A stretch of DNA of 64,000 nucleotides from RUG695 sp050943135 (GCA_050943135.1 JBMNOP010000011.1:1-64000); one strand, 5' to 3'; counted from the first letter of the stretch, positions 1 to 9,633 are shown. Translations and numbers: made by a program. The notes: generated by a model not told the origin, from the sequence alone.

Positions 1-203
1 ACTTTGTTCCACCAACGTCCGGTAAGATCATGAAATGCCTTGTGACAACGTTGGCAACGACGGCGTCCATCTCCAAGTTTCCAAAATTTACGCGAACAAC
101 AGAAAGGGCAAAAACGGTGTCGATTTTTTTGTGTTTTTTTCGACACATATTTCATGGCTGTTACGCTGCTCTTAACAAGCAATTCGTAGGTCTTCATGTC
201 CAT
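1..203 (-). CDS. transposase N-terminus with zinc ribbon, cut by the window edge
   Basis: The minus strand reads from an ATG at 203 to the window edge with no stop, giving 67 residues; in-frame ATGs at 197 and 155 are alternative starts. Two CxxC pairs (CPFC and CQRC) sit around a KLGDGRRRCQRC stretch followed by FHDLTGRWW. This is the layout of the zinc-ribbon domain at the start of IS1595-like transposases, which binds element DNA. The catalytic domain would lie outside the window, so activity cannot be judged. The AT-rich upstream sequence and adjacent element debris support a mobile origin. The family is assigned from the motif pattern only; a related zinc-ribbon transposase family is possible. 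Confidence 0.65.
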   Translation of the reverse strand, partial: MDMKTYELLVKSSVTAMKYVSKKTQKNRHRFCPFCCSRKFWKLGDGRRRCQRCHKAFHDLTGRWWNK

Positions 204-251
204 GACTATATCTTAGTCAAGTCCAAACCATAAGCAATTACCTATTTTTTT

Positions 252-440
252 ATGACGACAGACGGAACAAATCTCTTCCCTTTCGACGAGAAAGACCGCC
301 GTCCCACGATATCAGATGAAAGTATTCTTAAACTCGGAAAGATGAAGTCATTGAGGAGATTGTACATGTCATATAATCGGGAGAGCGAAATGGTCAAAGC
401 GCTCAAGAAGAAACTTCCTAAATGTGAGATTACGGGATAG
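252..440 (+). pseudogene. C-terminal fragment of a leucine-rich-repeat protein
   Basis: The frame encodes an LRR-like unit (ISDESILKLGKMKSLRRLYM) and then a terminal half-repeat ending in ALKKKLPKCEITG and a stop. Planctomycete LRR proteins commonly end in a unit of the form L..ALPxCxI, so this looks like the last one to two repeats of such a protein. No start region, signal peptide or further repeats lie upstream, where a transposase begins on the other strand. It is therefore probably a broken gene stranded between mobile elements. The ATG at 252 is unlikely to be a genuine start. Confidence 0.5.
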
Positions 441-652
441 AGCACATCTGAAAAACCGGCGTCGGTCTGTATGCCCGCTCCGGGTGAAGTGGTCCGTCTC
501 CATCGGTCCATGTGGTGCTGATCAAAGACTTTCATCCATCGAAGGTCCTCCGGACTGTCGCCCAGGAGTCGAAAGTAGAAGGTTGATCGGGGAAGCCCGG
601 CAAATTCAGATTGTCGGGATACCGACAGAATTTCGCCGTCCGGATCGATCAT
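441..652 (-). pseudogene. IS3-family orfB remnant
   Basis: From 652 downward the minus frame encodes a recognisable start of an IS3-type OrfB integrase: LSVSRQSEFAGLPRSTFYFR, then LGDSPEDLRWMKVFDQHHM. This matches the usual xLSVxRQCxLLGLxRSxxYYR...Lxxxxxxx(I/F)DxxxM pattern. After about 50 residues the similarity stops, probably at a frameshift. The DDE catalytic core is absent. The remnant ends about where the LRR fragment begins (near 440), so that point looks like an old recombination junction. It cannot encode an active recombinase. Confidence 0.55.
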
Positions 653-684
653 ACTGCGGTGGGGTTTCGACGGAACAGGGTAGG

Positions 685-957
685 TTATTTCAACCAGTCG
701 TTCTCAACGTTGAGGTGGCCGATTTCTTCGAAGAGCCCCTCGTGGGTTACCTTCCTTTCGCCTCTCTCTTGCTTCGATCGACCATCTCGGAGAAGTTCGA
801 CCATCCATTCCTTTAGACGAGCCTTCATTTTGAGAACCATTTGAGGAGAAACCCCAATGGCCTCGTGATCTCGGGGAATCGCCTTATCTCTTTGCTTCGC
901 TGCCTCTGCGATTTTGGCCCAAAATTCAGGTGAGCCATTTTTTCTCTTCCGACTCAT
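685..957 (-). pseudogene. IS3-family orfA remnant (helix-turn-helix subunit)
   Basis: Starting at MSRKRKNGSPEFWAKIAEAA, the frame follows the IS3/IS911 OrfA pattern: MSRKRR.FSPEFKAKVALAA, a helix-turn-helix around IGVSPQMVLKMKARLKEWM, then RSKQERGERK and a leucine-zipper-like end GHLNVENDWLK just before the stop. In intact elements OrfA binds the terminal repeats and is joined to OrfB by programmed frameshifting. Here several normally conserved residues are altered (for example DHEAIGVSPQMV in place of AxxYGVHPNQI), and orfB downstream is broken. The element is therefore a relic. I could not identify its terminal inverted repeats. Confidence 0.65.
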
Positions 958-1008
958 CAATCGTCGTTTCGACTCATTTGGTCTAACCCGTTCCAGGCCA
1001 GGAATCAA

Positions 1009-1391
1009 AGGTTACCCCTCTACGATTCACCTGTCCGATTTTTTAGGGCCTCTAATGTTCGCACTACCGATAGCCTCACCGGCTGTCCTCTCATGACTAT
1101 CATGATTACACAAAAGATCGGGGAAGGAGGGTAAGGGGCATCGCGAGAAAAACGAAAAGTCTCTCTTCCCGGGGCCGAGTATTCCCTACGCCGACCATTT
1201 CCACCGCAACTCCCTTCATGATCTTTCTTTCTGCCGAGTTTCTTCCTGTTTCGGGTTTTAAAATCAAGGTTTTGGGATACAATGATTGTCAGGAAAGTGG
1301 AGTTTTGGAAACTCCCCTGAGAATACCACAAAATCGAAGGGAATCTGTCGGCAACGTGCCCCTCCCTTCCCGACAGTTTTCAGACGGCGTT
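1009..1391. other. intergenic region beside the IS3 relic
   Basis: No credible gene is seen in these 380 bases. The left part probably includes decayed IS3 end sequence. A perfect 7-bp hairpin with a 3-nt loop lies at 1299-1315, shortly downstream of a TACAAT -10-like hexamer near 1280, so the BRCT-MerR-TPR gene may be transcribed from about 1290. No good -35 was found. Confidence 0.4.
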
Positions 1392-2672
1392 ATGATTCGG
1401 GAAATCAAAAATCGAAAGCTCTGTTTTTGCGGAAAATTGGCCGGAATGTCCCGAAAGGACGCCGAAACACTCGCACGCAACAACGGGGCCGTTGTGGCGG
1501 CGGTTCCGCGCGGAGACGTCGACCTGATCGTGATCGGCGAGGGAATCCCGCTCGGAAAAACCTGGGTTGAATTGAACGAGTCTTTTGACGAGGCGCTCCG
1601 CCGTTCGTTTGAGTCGGGTCGTCTGGAAACGATCACCGAAACAACCTTTTGGCAATGGCTCGGAATCGGCCCGCTTACCGACGCGCGCGCCCTTTACACG
1701 CCGACCGCGCTGGCCGAACTCATCGGGGTCTCGGCAGCCGCGATTCGTCTCTGGCACCGACAGGGATTTCTGAAGTCGGACTGCCAGGTCGGCAAACTCC
1801 CTTACTTCGCGTTCCAGGAAATTCCGGTCGCCAAACGTCTGAAAGTATTAACCGAATCGGGTTACTCGCTCCGGCAGATCGCCAAAGCGATCGAATCGTT
1901 CCAAAAAGAGTTCCCGCAAACCGACCGGGTCCTTCTCAACCTCTTTCCGACCTCCGACCCGAGGAAGATTCTCTACGACGACGGAGAGTCGCGGTGCGAC
2001 TCGAAGGGGCAGACGTTTTTCGATTTCGAACCGACCGACGAGGAAGAACTCCTCATCGAAGCCGAAGAGTCGATGCCGGAACTCCGAAAGGCGTTTACCC
2101 CTCTTCCGGACGAGGAACCGCGACCGCTTCCCCTCTTCCCCGAGACACGCTGCCTCTCTGAAGAAGACCGGCGGCGGCAAGAACAGGCGGTCAGCCGAAA
2201 GGTTATTGCCCTTTGCCAGACGGCCTGGCAACAGGAAGAGGCGGGCGAACCGTTTGCCGCGATCGAGTCGTGCCGGGCCGCGCTCCTTCTGGGAGGGCCC
2301 GACACCGATATTTCGTTCCAACTGGCGGAACTTCTCGCCCAAACCGGCAGCCTTGAAGCGGCCAAGGAGCGCTATTACCTCGTACTCGAAGCCGACGGCC
2401 GCCATCTGGAAGCCCTCAACGGGCTCGCGCGCGTTCTCGACCGACTCGGGCAGGAAGAAGACGCCGCCGAACTGTACCGCACGGCACTTGTCATCCATCC
2501 CGGGTACGCCGAAGTCCGTTATCATCTCGGGGAACTCCTTTTCCGCCTCGGCGATCATGCCGAGGCCGAGGAACAGTTGCTTCTTTTCAAGTCGGCCGAT
2601 CCCGACTCCCTGATGGGAGAAAACGCCGACCTGATCCTACGCCAAATCCGGGGAGATCGATCTCGGCGATAG
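1392..2672 (+). CDS. BRCT-MerR-TPR fusion protein, putative DNA-binding regulator
   Basis: The 426-residue protein has three parts. Residues 1-92 look like a BRCT fold (KLCFCGKLAGMSRKDAETLA, then an IVIGEG strand), a phosphopeptide- or DNA-end-binding module. Residues 97-170 form a MerR-type winged helix-turn-helix (LAELIGVSAAAIRLWHRQGF, then a GYSLRQIAKAI helix). Residues 250-420 carry TPR repeats (for example LEALNGLARVLDRLGQEEDA). The combination suggests a DNA-binding protein that recruits partners through its TPRs, but the target is unknown. The ATG at 1392 was chosen because the BRCT similarity begins immediately there; upstream codons in the same frame are low quality. It stands alone between element debris and the purine operon. 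Confidence 0.75.
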   Translation: MIREIKNRKLCFCGKLAGMSRKDAETLARNNGAVVAAVPRGDVDLIVIGEGIPLGKTWVELNESFDEALRRSFESGRLETITETTFWQWLGIGPLTDARALYTPTALAELIGVSAAAIRLWHRQGFLKSDCQVGKLPYFAFQEIPVAKRLKVLTESGYSLRQIAKAIESFQKEFPQTDRVLLNLFPTSDPRKILYDDGESRCDSKGQTFFDFEPTDEEELLIEAEESMPELRKAFTPLPDEEPRPLPLFPETRCLSEEDRRRQEQAVSRKVIALCQTAWQQEEAGEPFAAIESCRAALLLGGPDTDISFQLAELLAQTGSLEAAKERYYLVLEADGRHLEALNGLARVLDRLGQEEDAAELYRTALVIHPGYAEVRYHLGELLFRLGDHAEAEEQLLLFKSADPDSLMGENADLILRQIRGDRSRR

Positions 2673-2767
2673 GCCCTTCTCCCGGGCCGCACAGGCCAAG
2701 CGCACCGTCGTCCAACGCAGCGACTCGGGGGGAGAGAGAATACCCTTTTTATTCGTTTCGGGTAGTG

Positions 2768-2773
2768 TATAAT
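2768..2773 (+). promoter_or_regulatory. -10 box upstream of purL
   Basis: A perfect TATAAT preceded by GTG, with only a T-rich -35 (around 2745-2751). Transcription from here would give purL a leader of about 160 nt. Confidence 0.45.
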
Positions 2774-2857
2774 GAAACCAAGAGTGTTTTGCCCCCTTCT
2801 CGGCAGTCTCGATCATGGGGCACCGAAGGAAGGAACCGTAACAAGGACGGAGTCCGG

Positions 2858-2897
2858 ATTCCCCGAAAGAGCCTTTTCGTACGTTCGTACGGGGAAT
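2858..2897 (+). promoter_or_regulatory. nested inverted repeats in the purL leader
   Basis: ATTCCCC at 2858-2864 pairs perfectly with GGGGAAT at 2891-2897. Inside it a 5-bp hairpin (CGTAC/GTACG, loop GTTC) spans 2878-2891; the two share base 2891, so they may be alternative folds. The structure ends about 40 nt before the purL start. This could be a regulatory leader; no known riboswitch class is recognised. Confidence 0.35.
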
Positions 2898-2937
2898 TTT
2901 CAAACAGCGAAAGTTACCACCTTGAAAGGATCAGTTT

Positions 2938-5900
2938 ATGCTTTGGGAAGTCGACATTTTCGCCGCGCCGGGGGAGCCGGACCACGCGGCCTCCGACACC
3001 GTCTCCGATGCCGCCGATATGGGAATCTCGTCGAATGTGACGGCGGTCTCGGCACGGGGTTACCTTATCGAGGGAGACATTGATGCCGAGCAGGTTAAAA
3101 AGCTCGCGGTGCTCTTCCTGGCCGACCCTGTGGTCGAACGGACGGTTATCGGCCGGGTTGGCGATCCGCAACTCGACCAGCCTCCCGGCCAGACACAGAC
3201 CTCCGAACCGATCTACGTCCTTCCGAAGCCGGGAGTCACCGATTCGGTGGCCGATAATGCCCGAAAAACGTTTCCCCTCTTTGGCGTTCGGGCCGAGGGA
3301 TGTCGAACTTTCAAAAAATACTGGATCAGCGGCATCTCCGCGCAAGAGCGCAATCTCCTGGCGAGCAAACTTCTGGCCAACGACGCCATCGAGCAACTTG
3401 TCTGCGGAAAACTCCCTTTCACCACACTGCAGGTCGGTTCGCCCGGCCGTTTCGACCTGAAAACGGTCCCGATCCGCGAGATGTCCGACACCCAGCTTGA
3501 AGAACTCAGCAAAGAAGGACAGCTCTTCCTCTCGATCATCGAGATGAAAACGATCCAGACCTACTTCGCCGAACTCGGGCGCGACCCCACCGATGTCGAG
3601 CTCGAAACGATCGCGCAGACGTGGAGCGAGCATTGTTCGCATAAAACCCTTACCGGCCGGATCACCTACTCCGGCCCGGAAGGGGAAAAGACCTTTGACA
3701 ATATGCTGAAAGAGACGATCTTCGCGGCAACCGTACAAATCCGGAAAGATCTCGGCCCGAATGATTTCTGTGTTTCGGTCTTTTCCGACAACGCGGGGGT
3801 GGTGACCTTCAACGACGAGTACAACGTCTGTTTCAAGGTCGAAACGCATAACCACCCGAGCGCGCTCGAACCTTACGGCGGGGCAAACACGGGTCTGGGC
3901 GGCGTCATCCGCGACCCGATGGGTACCGGCATGGGTGCCAAACCGGTTTGTAATACCAATGTATTCTGTTTCGCCCCCCCCGAGACCGATGTCAACACAC
4001 TCCCCCCCGGCGTGCTTCACCCTCGCCGGATCATCAAAGGGGTTGTCGCCGGCGTGCGCGATTACGGGAACCGCATGGGAATCCCGACGGTGAACGGCGC
4101 GATCTATTTCGATAGGCGCTATCTCGGTAATCCGCTTGTCTACTGCGGAAATATCGGCCTGATTCCGTCCGATATGTCTTTCAAACATCCGAAAGCCGGC
4201 GATCTGATCGTGGCCATCGGCGGGCGAACAGGCCGTGACGGGATCCACGGCGCGACGTTCAGCAGTGCCGAGCTGACCAGCGAGAGCGAAACCCTTTCGG
4301 GGGGCGCGGTGCAGATCGGCAACGCCATCATCGAAAAGATGATGCTCGACGTGATGCTCGAAGCCCGCGACCGTGGCCTTTACAATGCCGTGACCGACTG
4401 CGGAGCCGGAGGATTTTCAAGCGCTATCGGCGAAATGGGCGAAGAGATTGGCGCCGAAGTCGAGCTCGATGCCGCCCCACTGAAGTATGACGGTTTGAGC
4501 TACACCGAGATCTGGATCAGCGAATCCCAAGAACGAATGGTACTCTCGGTTCCGAAAGAAAAGTGGGAAGAGTTCAATGCCCTGGCCGAAAGCGAAAACG
4601 TCGAAGCGGTTGTCCTCGGCGAGTTTAAACCGACCGGGCGTCTGGTCCTCAACTACAAGGGGGTCAAGGTCGCCGACCTGCCGATGTCGTTCCTTCACGG
4701 TGGTCGACCGCCGGTCGTTCGGCAAGCGGTCTATCAACCGGCTGATGTTACCCAACTTTCCGTGCGCGCCGCCGACGACATCTCCCCGGCACAAACAACC
4801 GTCTCGGCCGGTGTGGGAACCGATCGCTGGCAAGACGACCTCGAAGCAATCCTCGGCGCGCTCAATGTGGCAAGCAAACATTGGGTGATTCGACAATACG
4901 ACCATGAGGTCCAAGGGGGAAGTGTGTTAAAACCTCTGGTCGGTGTGGCCAACGACGGGCCGGGCGACGCGGCGGTCCTCCGTCCGGTCGTCTCTTCCCG
5001 AAGAGGACTCGTCGTCTCCTGCGGCATGAATCCCAACTACGGCGATCTCGATACCGGCGACATGGCGGCCTCGGCCATTGACGAGGCGGTACGCAACGCG
5101 GTGGCGGTCGGGGCCGATCCGGCAACGATCGTCCTGTTAGACAACTTCTGCTGGGGGAATACCGACCGACCCGAAACACTCGGTTCGCTCGTGCGCAGTG
5201 CGCTGGCATGTTATGATGTTGCCGTCGGATTCGGAACTCCGTTCATTTCCGGCAAAGACTCGCTTAACAACGAATTCCGTCCGGTCGGAGCCGAAGAGTC
5301 GATCTCGATTCCCCCATCGCTTCTGATCAGCGCCATGGGGCAAATCCCGGACGTGGGAAGCGCCGTCTCGATGGACCTGAAAGAGGCGGGAAACACACTT
5401 TACCTGGTCGGTGCGACAAAAAACGAACTCGGCGGCTCGCACTTCGCGTTGGTTCGTGGCCTGACGGGGGGAAAATCCCCGTCGGTCGATATACCGCGCG
5501 CGCGGCGCACCTTCTATACAATGTATCGCGCGATCCAAAATGGACTTGTCCGCTCGGCGCACGATCTTTCGGAAGGGGGACTTGCGGTCGCGGCCGCCGA
5601 AATGGCGTTTGCCGGAGACCTTGGCGCGGAAATCTGGGCCGAACATATTCCGGTCGACTTTCTGCCGGGCGAGCGAGAAAAGCTTGTGGCCGTACCGGGC
5701 GTCACGACCGACAACGTCGGGGATATGGTACGTCTCTTCAGTGAATCGAACTCTCGGTTCCTTGTCGAGGTCGTGCCCGAAAATGCCGCCGGTTTCGAAG
5801 CGGCGTTTGCCGAGGCCGACGTGCCGATCTGCCAACTGGGAAAAGTAACCGCGTCGAACCGTCTGACGATCACGGGCGCCGAAGGAAAGATTTTGATCGA

Positions 5901-5967
5901 CCGCAAGCTGTCGGAACTCAAATCGGTATGGCAGAAAGCATTTGATCTCGGAGGTGACTATCAATGA
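2938..5967 (+). CDS. purL: phosphoribosylformylglycinamidine synthase with fused PurS-like domains
   Basis: This enzyme makes FGAM from FGAR, ATP and ammonia in purine synthesis. The 1009-residue chain is much longer than stand-alone small PurL (about 740) and shorter than the glutaminase-fused large form (about 1300). Residues 3-75 look like PurS (IFAAPGEPD near the start, LADPVVE near the end). Residues 92-160 look like a second PurS unit (YVLPKPGVTDSVADNARK...LLANDAIEQL). The rest is the ATP-dependent synthetase, with TWSEHCSHKTL, KVETHNHPSALEPYGGANTG and DPMGTGMGAKPVCNT. Glutamine hydrolysis is supplied by PurQ, whose ATG overlaps the purL stop, implying coupled translation. An AAAGGA lies about 10 nt before the ATG. 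Confidence 0.95.
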   Translation: MLWEVDIFAAPGEPDHAASDTVSDAADMGISSNVTAVSARGYLIEGDIDAEQVKKLAVLFLADPVVERTVIGRVGDPQLDQPPGQTQTSEPIYVLPKPGVTDSVADNARKTFPLFGVRAEGCRTFKKYWISGISAQERNLLASKLLANDAIEQLVCGKLPFTTLQVGSPGRFDLKTVPIREMSDTQLEELSKEGQLFLSIIEMKTIQTYFAELGRDPTDVELETIAQTWSEHCSHKTLTGRITYSGPEGEKTFDNMLKETIFAATVQIRKDLGPNDFCVSVFSDNAGVVTFNDEYNVCFKVETHNHPSALEPYGGANTGLGGVIRDPMGTGMGAKPVCNTNVFCFAPPETDVNTLPPGVLHPRRIIKGVVAGVRDYGNRMGIPTVNGAIYFDRRYLGNPLVYCGNIGLIPSDMSFKHPKAGDLIVAIGGRTGRDGIHGATFSSAELTSESETLSGGAVQIGNAIIEKMMLDVMLEARDRGLYNAVTDCGAGGFSSAIGEMGEEIGAEVELDAAPLKYDGLSYTEIWISESQERMVLSVPKEKWEEFNALAESENVEAVVLGEFKPTGRLVLNYKGVKVADLPMSFLHGGRPPVVRQAVYQPADVTQLSVRAADDISPAQTTVSAGVGTDRWQDDLEAILGALNVASKHWVIRQYDHEVQGGSVLKPLVGVANDGPGDAAVLRPVVSSRRGLVVSCGMNPNYGDLDTGDMAASAIDEAVRNAVAVGADPATIVLLDNFCWGNTDRPETLGSLVRSALACYDVAVGFGTPFISGKDSLNNEFRPVGAEESISIPPSLLISAMGQIPDVGSAVSMDLKEAGNTLYLVGATKNELGGSHFALVRGLTGGKSPSVDIPRARRTFYTMYRAIQNGLVRSAHDLSEGGLAVAAAEMAFAGDLGAEIWAEHIPVDFLPGEREKLVAVPGVTTDNVGDMVRLFSESNSRFLVEVVPENAAGFEAAFAEADVPICQLGKVTASNRLTITGAEGKILIDRKLSELKSVWQKAFDLGGDYQ

Positions 5968-6737
5968 GGAATACTAAACCGAATGTACTGGTTCTTCGCG
6001 CTCCCGGAACCAATTGCGACGTTGAAACGGCATACTGCTTTGAGCTGGCGGGCGCCAAAACCGAACGGGTGCATATCAATCGTCTTTTGGAAGACCCAAC
6101 CCTTCTGGACAGATTTCAGATCCTCTGTTTTCCCGGCGGATTCAGTTTCGGAGACGACGTTGCCAGCGGTCGGATCCTTGCCGCGACCATCCACCACCAT
6201 CTGTCCGACACGATTCGCCGATTCCGCGACGCACAAAAATTGGTGCTCGGGATCTGCAACGGGTTTCAGATCCTCATCAAATCGGGGATCCTGGTTGCCG
6301 AAGACCAGGGTGGCTTACAGGCAACGCTGACATGGAACAAATGCGGTGTCTACACCGCTCGCTGGACCCGACTGGTCACCGACGGGGATAAATGCGTCTT
6401 CTTGCGTGGTGTTAAAGAGCTCTATCTTCCGGTCGCCCATGCCGAAGGACGTTTTGCCGCGCGTAGCCAAGCCGTCCTCGACGAACTCGAAAAGGAGGGA
6501 CGTCTTGCCCTGCGCTACGTGCCCGAAGATAACCCGAGCGATGCGGTACGCGATGTCGCGGGTGTCTGTGACGAGACCGGTCGTGTTTTCGGACTCATGC
6601 CCCATCCCGAACGCCATATCGACGCAACACAGCACCCCCGTTGGACACGGCTTGCCCCCGAGACACGCCCCAAAAACCCCGAGACCGCGGGCGACGGGTT
6701 TGTACTCTTTAAGAATGCCGTGGAATACTTCCAATAG
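5964..6737 (+). CDS. purQ: phosphoribosylformylglycinamidine synthase glutaminase subunit
   Basis: Class I glutamine amidotransferase that feeds ammonia to PurL. The 257 residues contain [11 protein letters not shown] at the start, an [16 protein letters not shown] loop, the nucleophile elbow LGICNGFQ (catalytic Cys), and the catalytic His/Glu in [11 protein letters not shown]. Start and upstream stop overlap in ATGA, so PurQ should be made in step with PurL. It is somewhat longer than Bacillus-type PurQ (about 227). metG follows after 17 nt on the same strand. Confidence 0.95.
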   Translation: MRNTKPNVLVLRAPGTNCDVETAYCFELAGAKTERVHINRLLEDPTLLDRFQILCFPGGFSFGDDVASGRILAATIHHHLSDTIRRFRDAQKLVLGICNGFQILIKSGILVAEDQGGLQATLTWNKCGVYTARWTRLVTDGDKCVFLRGVKELYLPVAHAEGRFAARSQAVLDELEKEGRLALRYVPEDNPSDAVRDVAGVCDETGRVFGLMPHPERHIDATQHPRWTRLAPETRPKNPETAGDGFVLFKNAVEYFQ

Positions 6738-6754
6738 ACCTCGGAGCAATCGCC

Positions 6755-8896
6755 ATGACAACGAAAAAAAGAAATATTCTGGTGACAAGCGCCCTTCCCT
6801 ACGCAAACGGGGAAATCCATATCGGTCATTTGGTCGAATACCTGCAGACCGATATCTGGGTACGGTTTCAGAAACTCCGAGGTCATAACTGCCGTTACTT
6901 CTGTGCCGACGATACCCACGGGACGGCGATCACCATCAGCGCGCGTGAGAAGGGGGTGAGCGAGGAAGAGTTCATCGCGGAAGTGCACAAATCGCATCTG
7001 GCCGATTTTACCGCGTTCGGTATCGAATTCGACCACTACGGCTCGACCAACTCTCAGGAAACACGCAAACTCTGCATTGAGATCTGGAACGCCATTCGTG
7101 ATGCCGGTCTGGTCGAAGAGCGGGAAATCAAGCAGCTCTACGACCCGGTCGCCAAGGCCTTCCTGGCCGACCGTTTCGTCAGGGGGACATGTCCCAAATG
7201 CGGCCGAACCGACCAATACGGCGACTCGTGCGAGTGCGGCGCGGTCTATTCCCCGACCGACCTGATCGATCCGGTCAGCACAATGAGCAATACAACGCCG
7301 GAACTGCGCTCGGCGGTTCACCTGTTTGTCGAAATCGAACGATGCCATGACTTCCTGGCCGACTGGGTCGAAAACTCCGGCGCACTGCAGCCGGAGATCG
7401 TCAACTACCTCAAACGACAGTTCCTCTCCGAACCACTCTGGCCCTGGGACATCTCGCGCCCGGCCCCCTATTTCGGATTTGAAATTCCCGACTCTCCCGG
7501 CAACTACTGGTATGTCTGGTACGATGCTCCGATCGGCTATATGGGCTCGACTCTCCAATGGTGTCAGAAAAACGGGGAAGATTTCAATTTCTGGTGGAAG
7601 AATCCCGAGACCGAGATCCACCATTTCATCGGTAAAGACATTTGTTATTTCCACACCCTCTTCTGGCCCGCCATGCTTAACCAGGCCGGATATTCCCTTC
7701 CGACCAAGGTACACATTCACGGTTTCCTGACGGTCAACGGCGAGAAAATGTCGAAGTCGCGCGGTACGTTCATCATGGCGCGCACCTACTTGAAACACCT
7801 GAACCCCTCCTACCTACGCTATTTCTTCGCCTCCAAGACTTCCCCGCGGCTCGACGATCTCGACCTGAATTTTGAGGAGATGGAAGCGAAGATCAACGCC
7901 GATCTGGTCGGGAACATTGTGAACCTGGCGAGCCGCTCGGCGAAATTCGCTTCGATCACCGGGCTCGCCAAGAAATATCCGGCAGACGGCGGCCTCTTTC
8001 AGAAGGCCGCATCCCTCTCGGAAGAGATCGCTACTGCCTACGAGGAGCGGGATTACGGCAAAGCGCTCCGCCAGATTCTGGAATGCGGGTATCGTGCCAA
8101 TAAGTTTTTTGAAGACGCCGCACCTTGGACCATCCGCAAAGAACTCGCAACGCTCGAAAACGATCCGGCGGCCGACCCGGCAGCCAAAGAAGCCGTTTTG
8201 AAAAAGCTCCGCGATGTCGCGACGGTCGGTGTCAACCTGTTCCGTCAGATCATCGTCTACCTGACGCCGATTCTTCCCGACCTTACCGCGAAGACCGAGG
8301 AACTTCTCGGTTGTAAGATCACCTCGTGGTCCGACGTACAGTCCCCGATTCTCGGAACGAAAATCGGTACCTACACCCACATGATGACACGCGTTCCCAA
8401 AGAAGGGATCGAAGCTATGATCGAAGAAACCCAAAAGTTGAACACTCCGACGCAACCCGCGTCCGATACCGCGGCGCCCGCCGAAGAGGCTGCGGCCGAA
8501 GTCGTCTTTTCCGACGATCAATGGAAAGATTCGAGCCAGACACTCCGCGACGAACCGATGAGTGAAACCATCACCATTGATGATTTTCTCAAAGTCGACC
8601 TGCGCGTCGGTCGGATCGTCGAGGCCGAACAGGTTGCCGAAGCACGCAAACTCCTCAAACTGAAGATCTCCCTCGGTGGGGCGGAAACACGTCAGGTCTT
8701 CGCGGGAATCAAAGCCGCGTACCCCGAACCGGAAAAGCTCGTCGGTCGCCTGATCATTTTCGTCGCCAATCTTCAACCGCGCCAGATGAAATTCGGATTG
8801 AGCGAAGGAATGGTCGTGGCTTCCGGTCCCGGTGGCCCGGACATCTTCCTTACCTTCCCCGACGAAGGGGCCAAACCGGGCATGCGGCTGCACTGA
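6755..8896 (+). CDS. metG: methionyl-tRNA synthetase
   Basis: Charges initiator and elongator tRNA-Met. The 713 residues contain the class I signature HIGH (residues 21-24, in [11 protein letters not shown]), a zinc knuckle ([17 protein letters not shown]), the KMSKS loop ([11 protein letters not shown]), an anticodon-binding helical domain, a low-complexity linker rich in Ala/Glu, and a C-terminal EMAP-II/Trbp111-type tRNA-binding domain ([17 protein letters not shown]) used for dimerisation and tRNA capture. It sits in the purL-purQ-metG-priA run with short spacers, so it is probably co-transcribed. Confidence 0.97.
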   Translation: MTTKKRNILVTSALPYANGEIHIGHLVEYLQTDIWVRFQKLRGHNCRYFCADDTHGTAITISAREKGVSEEEFIAEVHKSHLADFTAFGIEFDHYGSTNSQETRKLCIEIWNAIRDAGLVEEREIKQLYDPVAKAFLADRFVRGTCPKCGRTDQYGDSCECGAVYSPTDLIDPVSTMSNTTPELRSAVHLFVEIERCHDFLADWVENSGALQPEIVNYLKRQFLSEPLWPWDISRPAPYFGFEIPDSPGNYWYVWYDAPIGYMGSTLQWCQKNGEDFNFWWKNPETEIHHFIGKDICYFHTLFWPAMLNQAGYSLPTKVHIHGFLTVNGEKMSKSRGTFIMARTYLKHLNPSYLRYFFASKTSPRLDDLDLNFEEMEAKINADLVGNIVNLASRSAKFASITGLAKKYPADGGLFQKAASLSEEIATAYEERDYGKALRQILECGYRANKFFEDAAPWTIRKELATLENDPAADPAAKEAVLKKLRDVATVGVNLFRQIIVYLTPILPDLTAKTEELLGCKITSWSDVQSPILGTKIGTYTHMMTRVPKEGIEAMIEETQKLNTPTQPASDTAAPAEEAAAEVVFSDDQWKDSSQTLRDEPMSETITIDDFLKVDLRVGRIVEAEQVAEARKLLKLKISLGGAETRQVFAGIKAAYPEPEKLVGRLIIFVANLQPRQMKFGLSEGMVVASGPGGPDIFLTFPDEGAKPGMRLH

Positions 8897-8904
8897 TATA
8901 ACCG

Positions 8905-9633
8905 ATGGGCGTATCGTTCCGGCTTTTCCTGGTCCTGTGTGCCGTCGTCTTGGGCGGATGTCTTGGCTCGTTCCTGAACGTGGCCGTATGGCGCCTACCG
9001 GCCGGGAAGAGTCTGGTTCGCCCGGCATCGTTCTGTCCGAAATGCGGACATACCATCCGCTTTTACGACAACATTCCGGTATTCGGCTGGATTTTCCTCC
9101 GCGGAAAATGCCGAGATTGTCATCAGCCGATCTCTCCCCGCTACCCGGTCATTGAGGGAGTTGTCGCCGCGATGGGCGGCATACTCGGCTTCCTCTTCTT
9201 CTTCGCGCAGCGGGGGGTTCCCGTGGGGATTTTCCGTTGGGAAGGTCTGGCGCAGCGTCTTTCGGCATGCGAGGCCTATTGGCGCGGCGAGACCCTCTTT
9301 CCGACCGTCTCGTTCGAGTCGGTCGTTTTCGTCGGGTTCGGGGTGACCCTCCTTTGGCTTTGCATCCTGTGCATCTACCTCGGACTGGGACTTGTCCGAT
9401 ACGACGGACATCGGCTTTCGCCGCTCGTGCAGGCAGGGCTTTATGTCGGCGCGTTTCTCCTTTTGGGCGAAGCGTCGTTCGTTCCGATCCTCGGAACGCT
9501 CCTCTGCCGGCCCCTCTCTTCCCTTTTCGGACCGGGCGCATACCGCAGGACGTTCCTGCTGTTTTTTATCCTTTTTTTCGCGACGCTGACAGGGATCATC
9601 TTGCTCTATGGTCGAACAACTCCGATTCTTTGA
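8905..9633 (+). CDS. prepilin-peptidase-like membrane protein without the A24 catalytic half
   Basis: The N-terminal 90 residues match the amino-terminal domain of type IV prepilin peptidases: a membrane segment, GSFLNVAVWRLPAGKSLVRPAS, and two zinc-type pairs (CPKCGH and CRDCHQ) in a cytosolic loop followed by YPVIEGV. The rest (242 aa in total) has about four hydrophobic segments. I see no GxGD motif; only an isolated Asp in LVRYDGHRLSP could match the first catalytic Asp. It is therefore probably not a working aspartyl peptidase. It may be a methyltransferase-type remnant or a structural membrane protein. It starts 8 nt after metG and overlaps priA by 26 nt. Confidence 0.7.
   Translation: MGVSFRLFLVLCAVVLGGCLGSFLNVAVWRLPAGKSLVRPASFCPKCGHTIRFYDNIPVFGWIFLRGKCRDCHQPISPRYPVIEGVVAAMGGILGFLFFFAQRGVPVGIFRWEGLAQRLSACEAYWRGETLFPTVSFESVVFVGFGVTLLWLCILCIYLGLGLVRYDGHRLSPLVQAGLYVGAFLLLGEASFVPILGTLLCRPLSSLFGPGAYRRTFLLFFILFFATLTGIILLYGRTTPIL

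Noticed and set aside
2914..4248. Long minus-strand open frame across purL
   Set aside because: It is antisense to a fully conserved synthetase and has no recognisable motif; a by-product of GC-rich codon usage.
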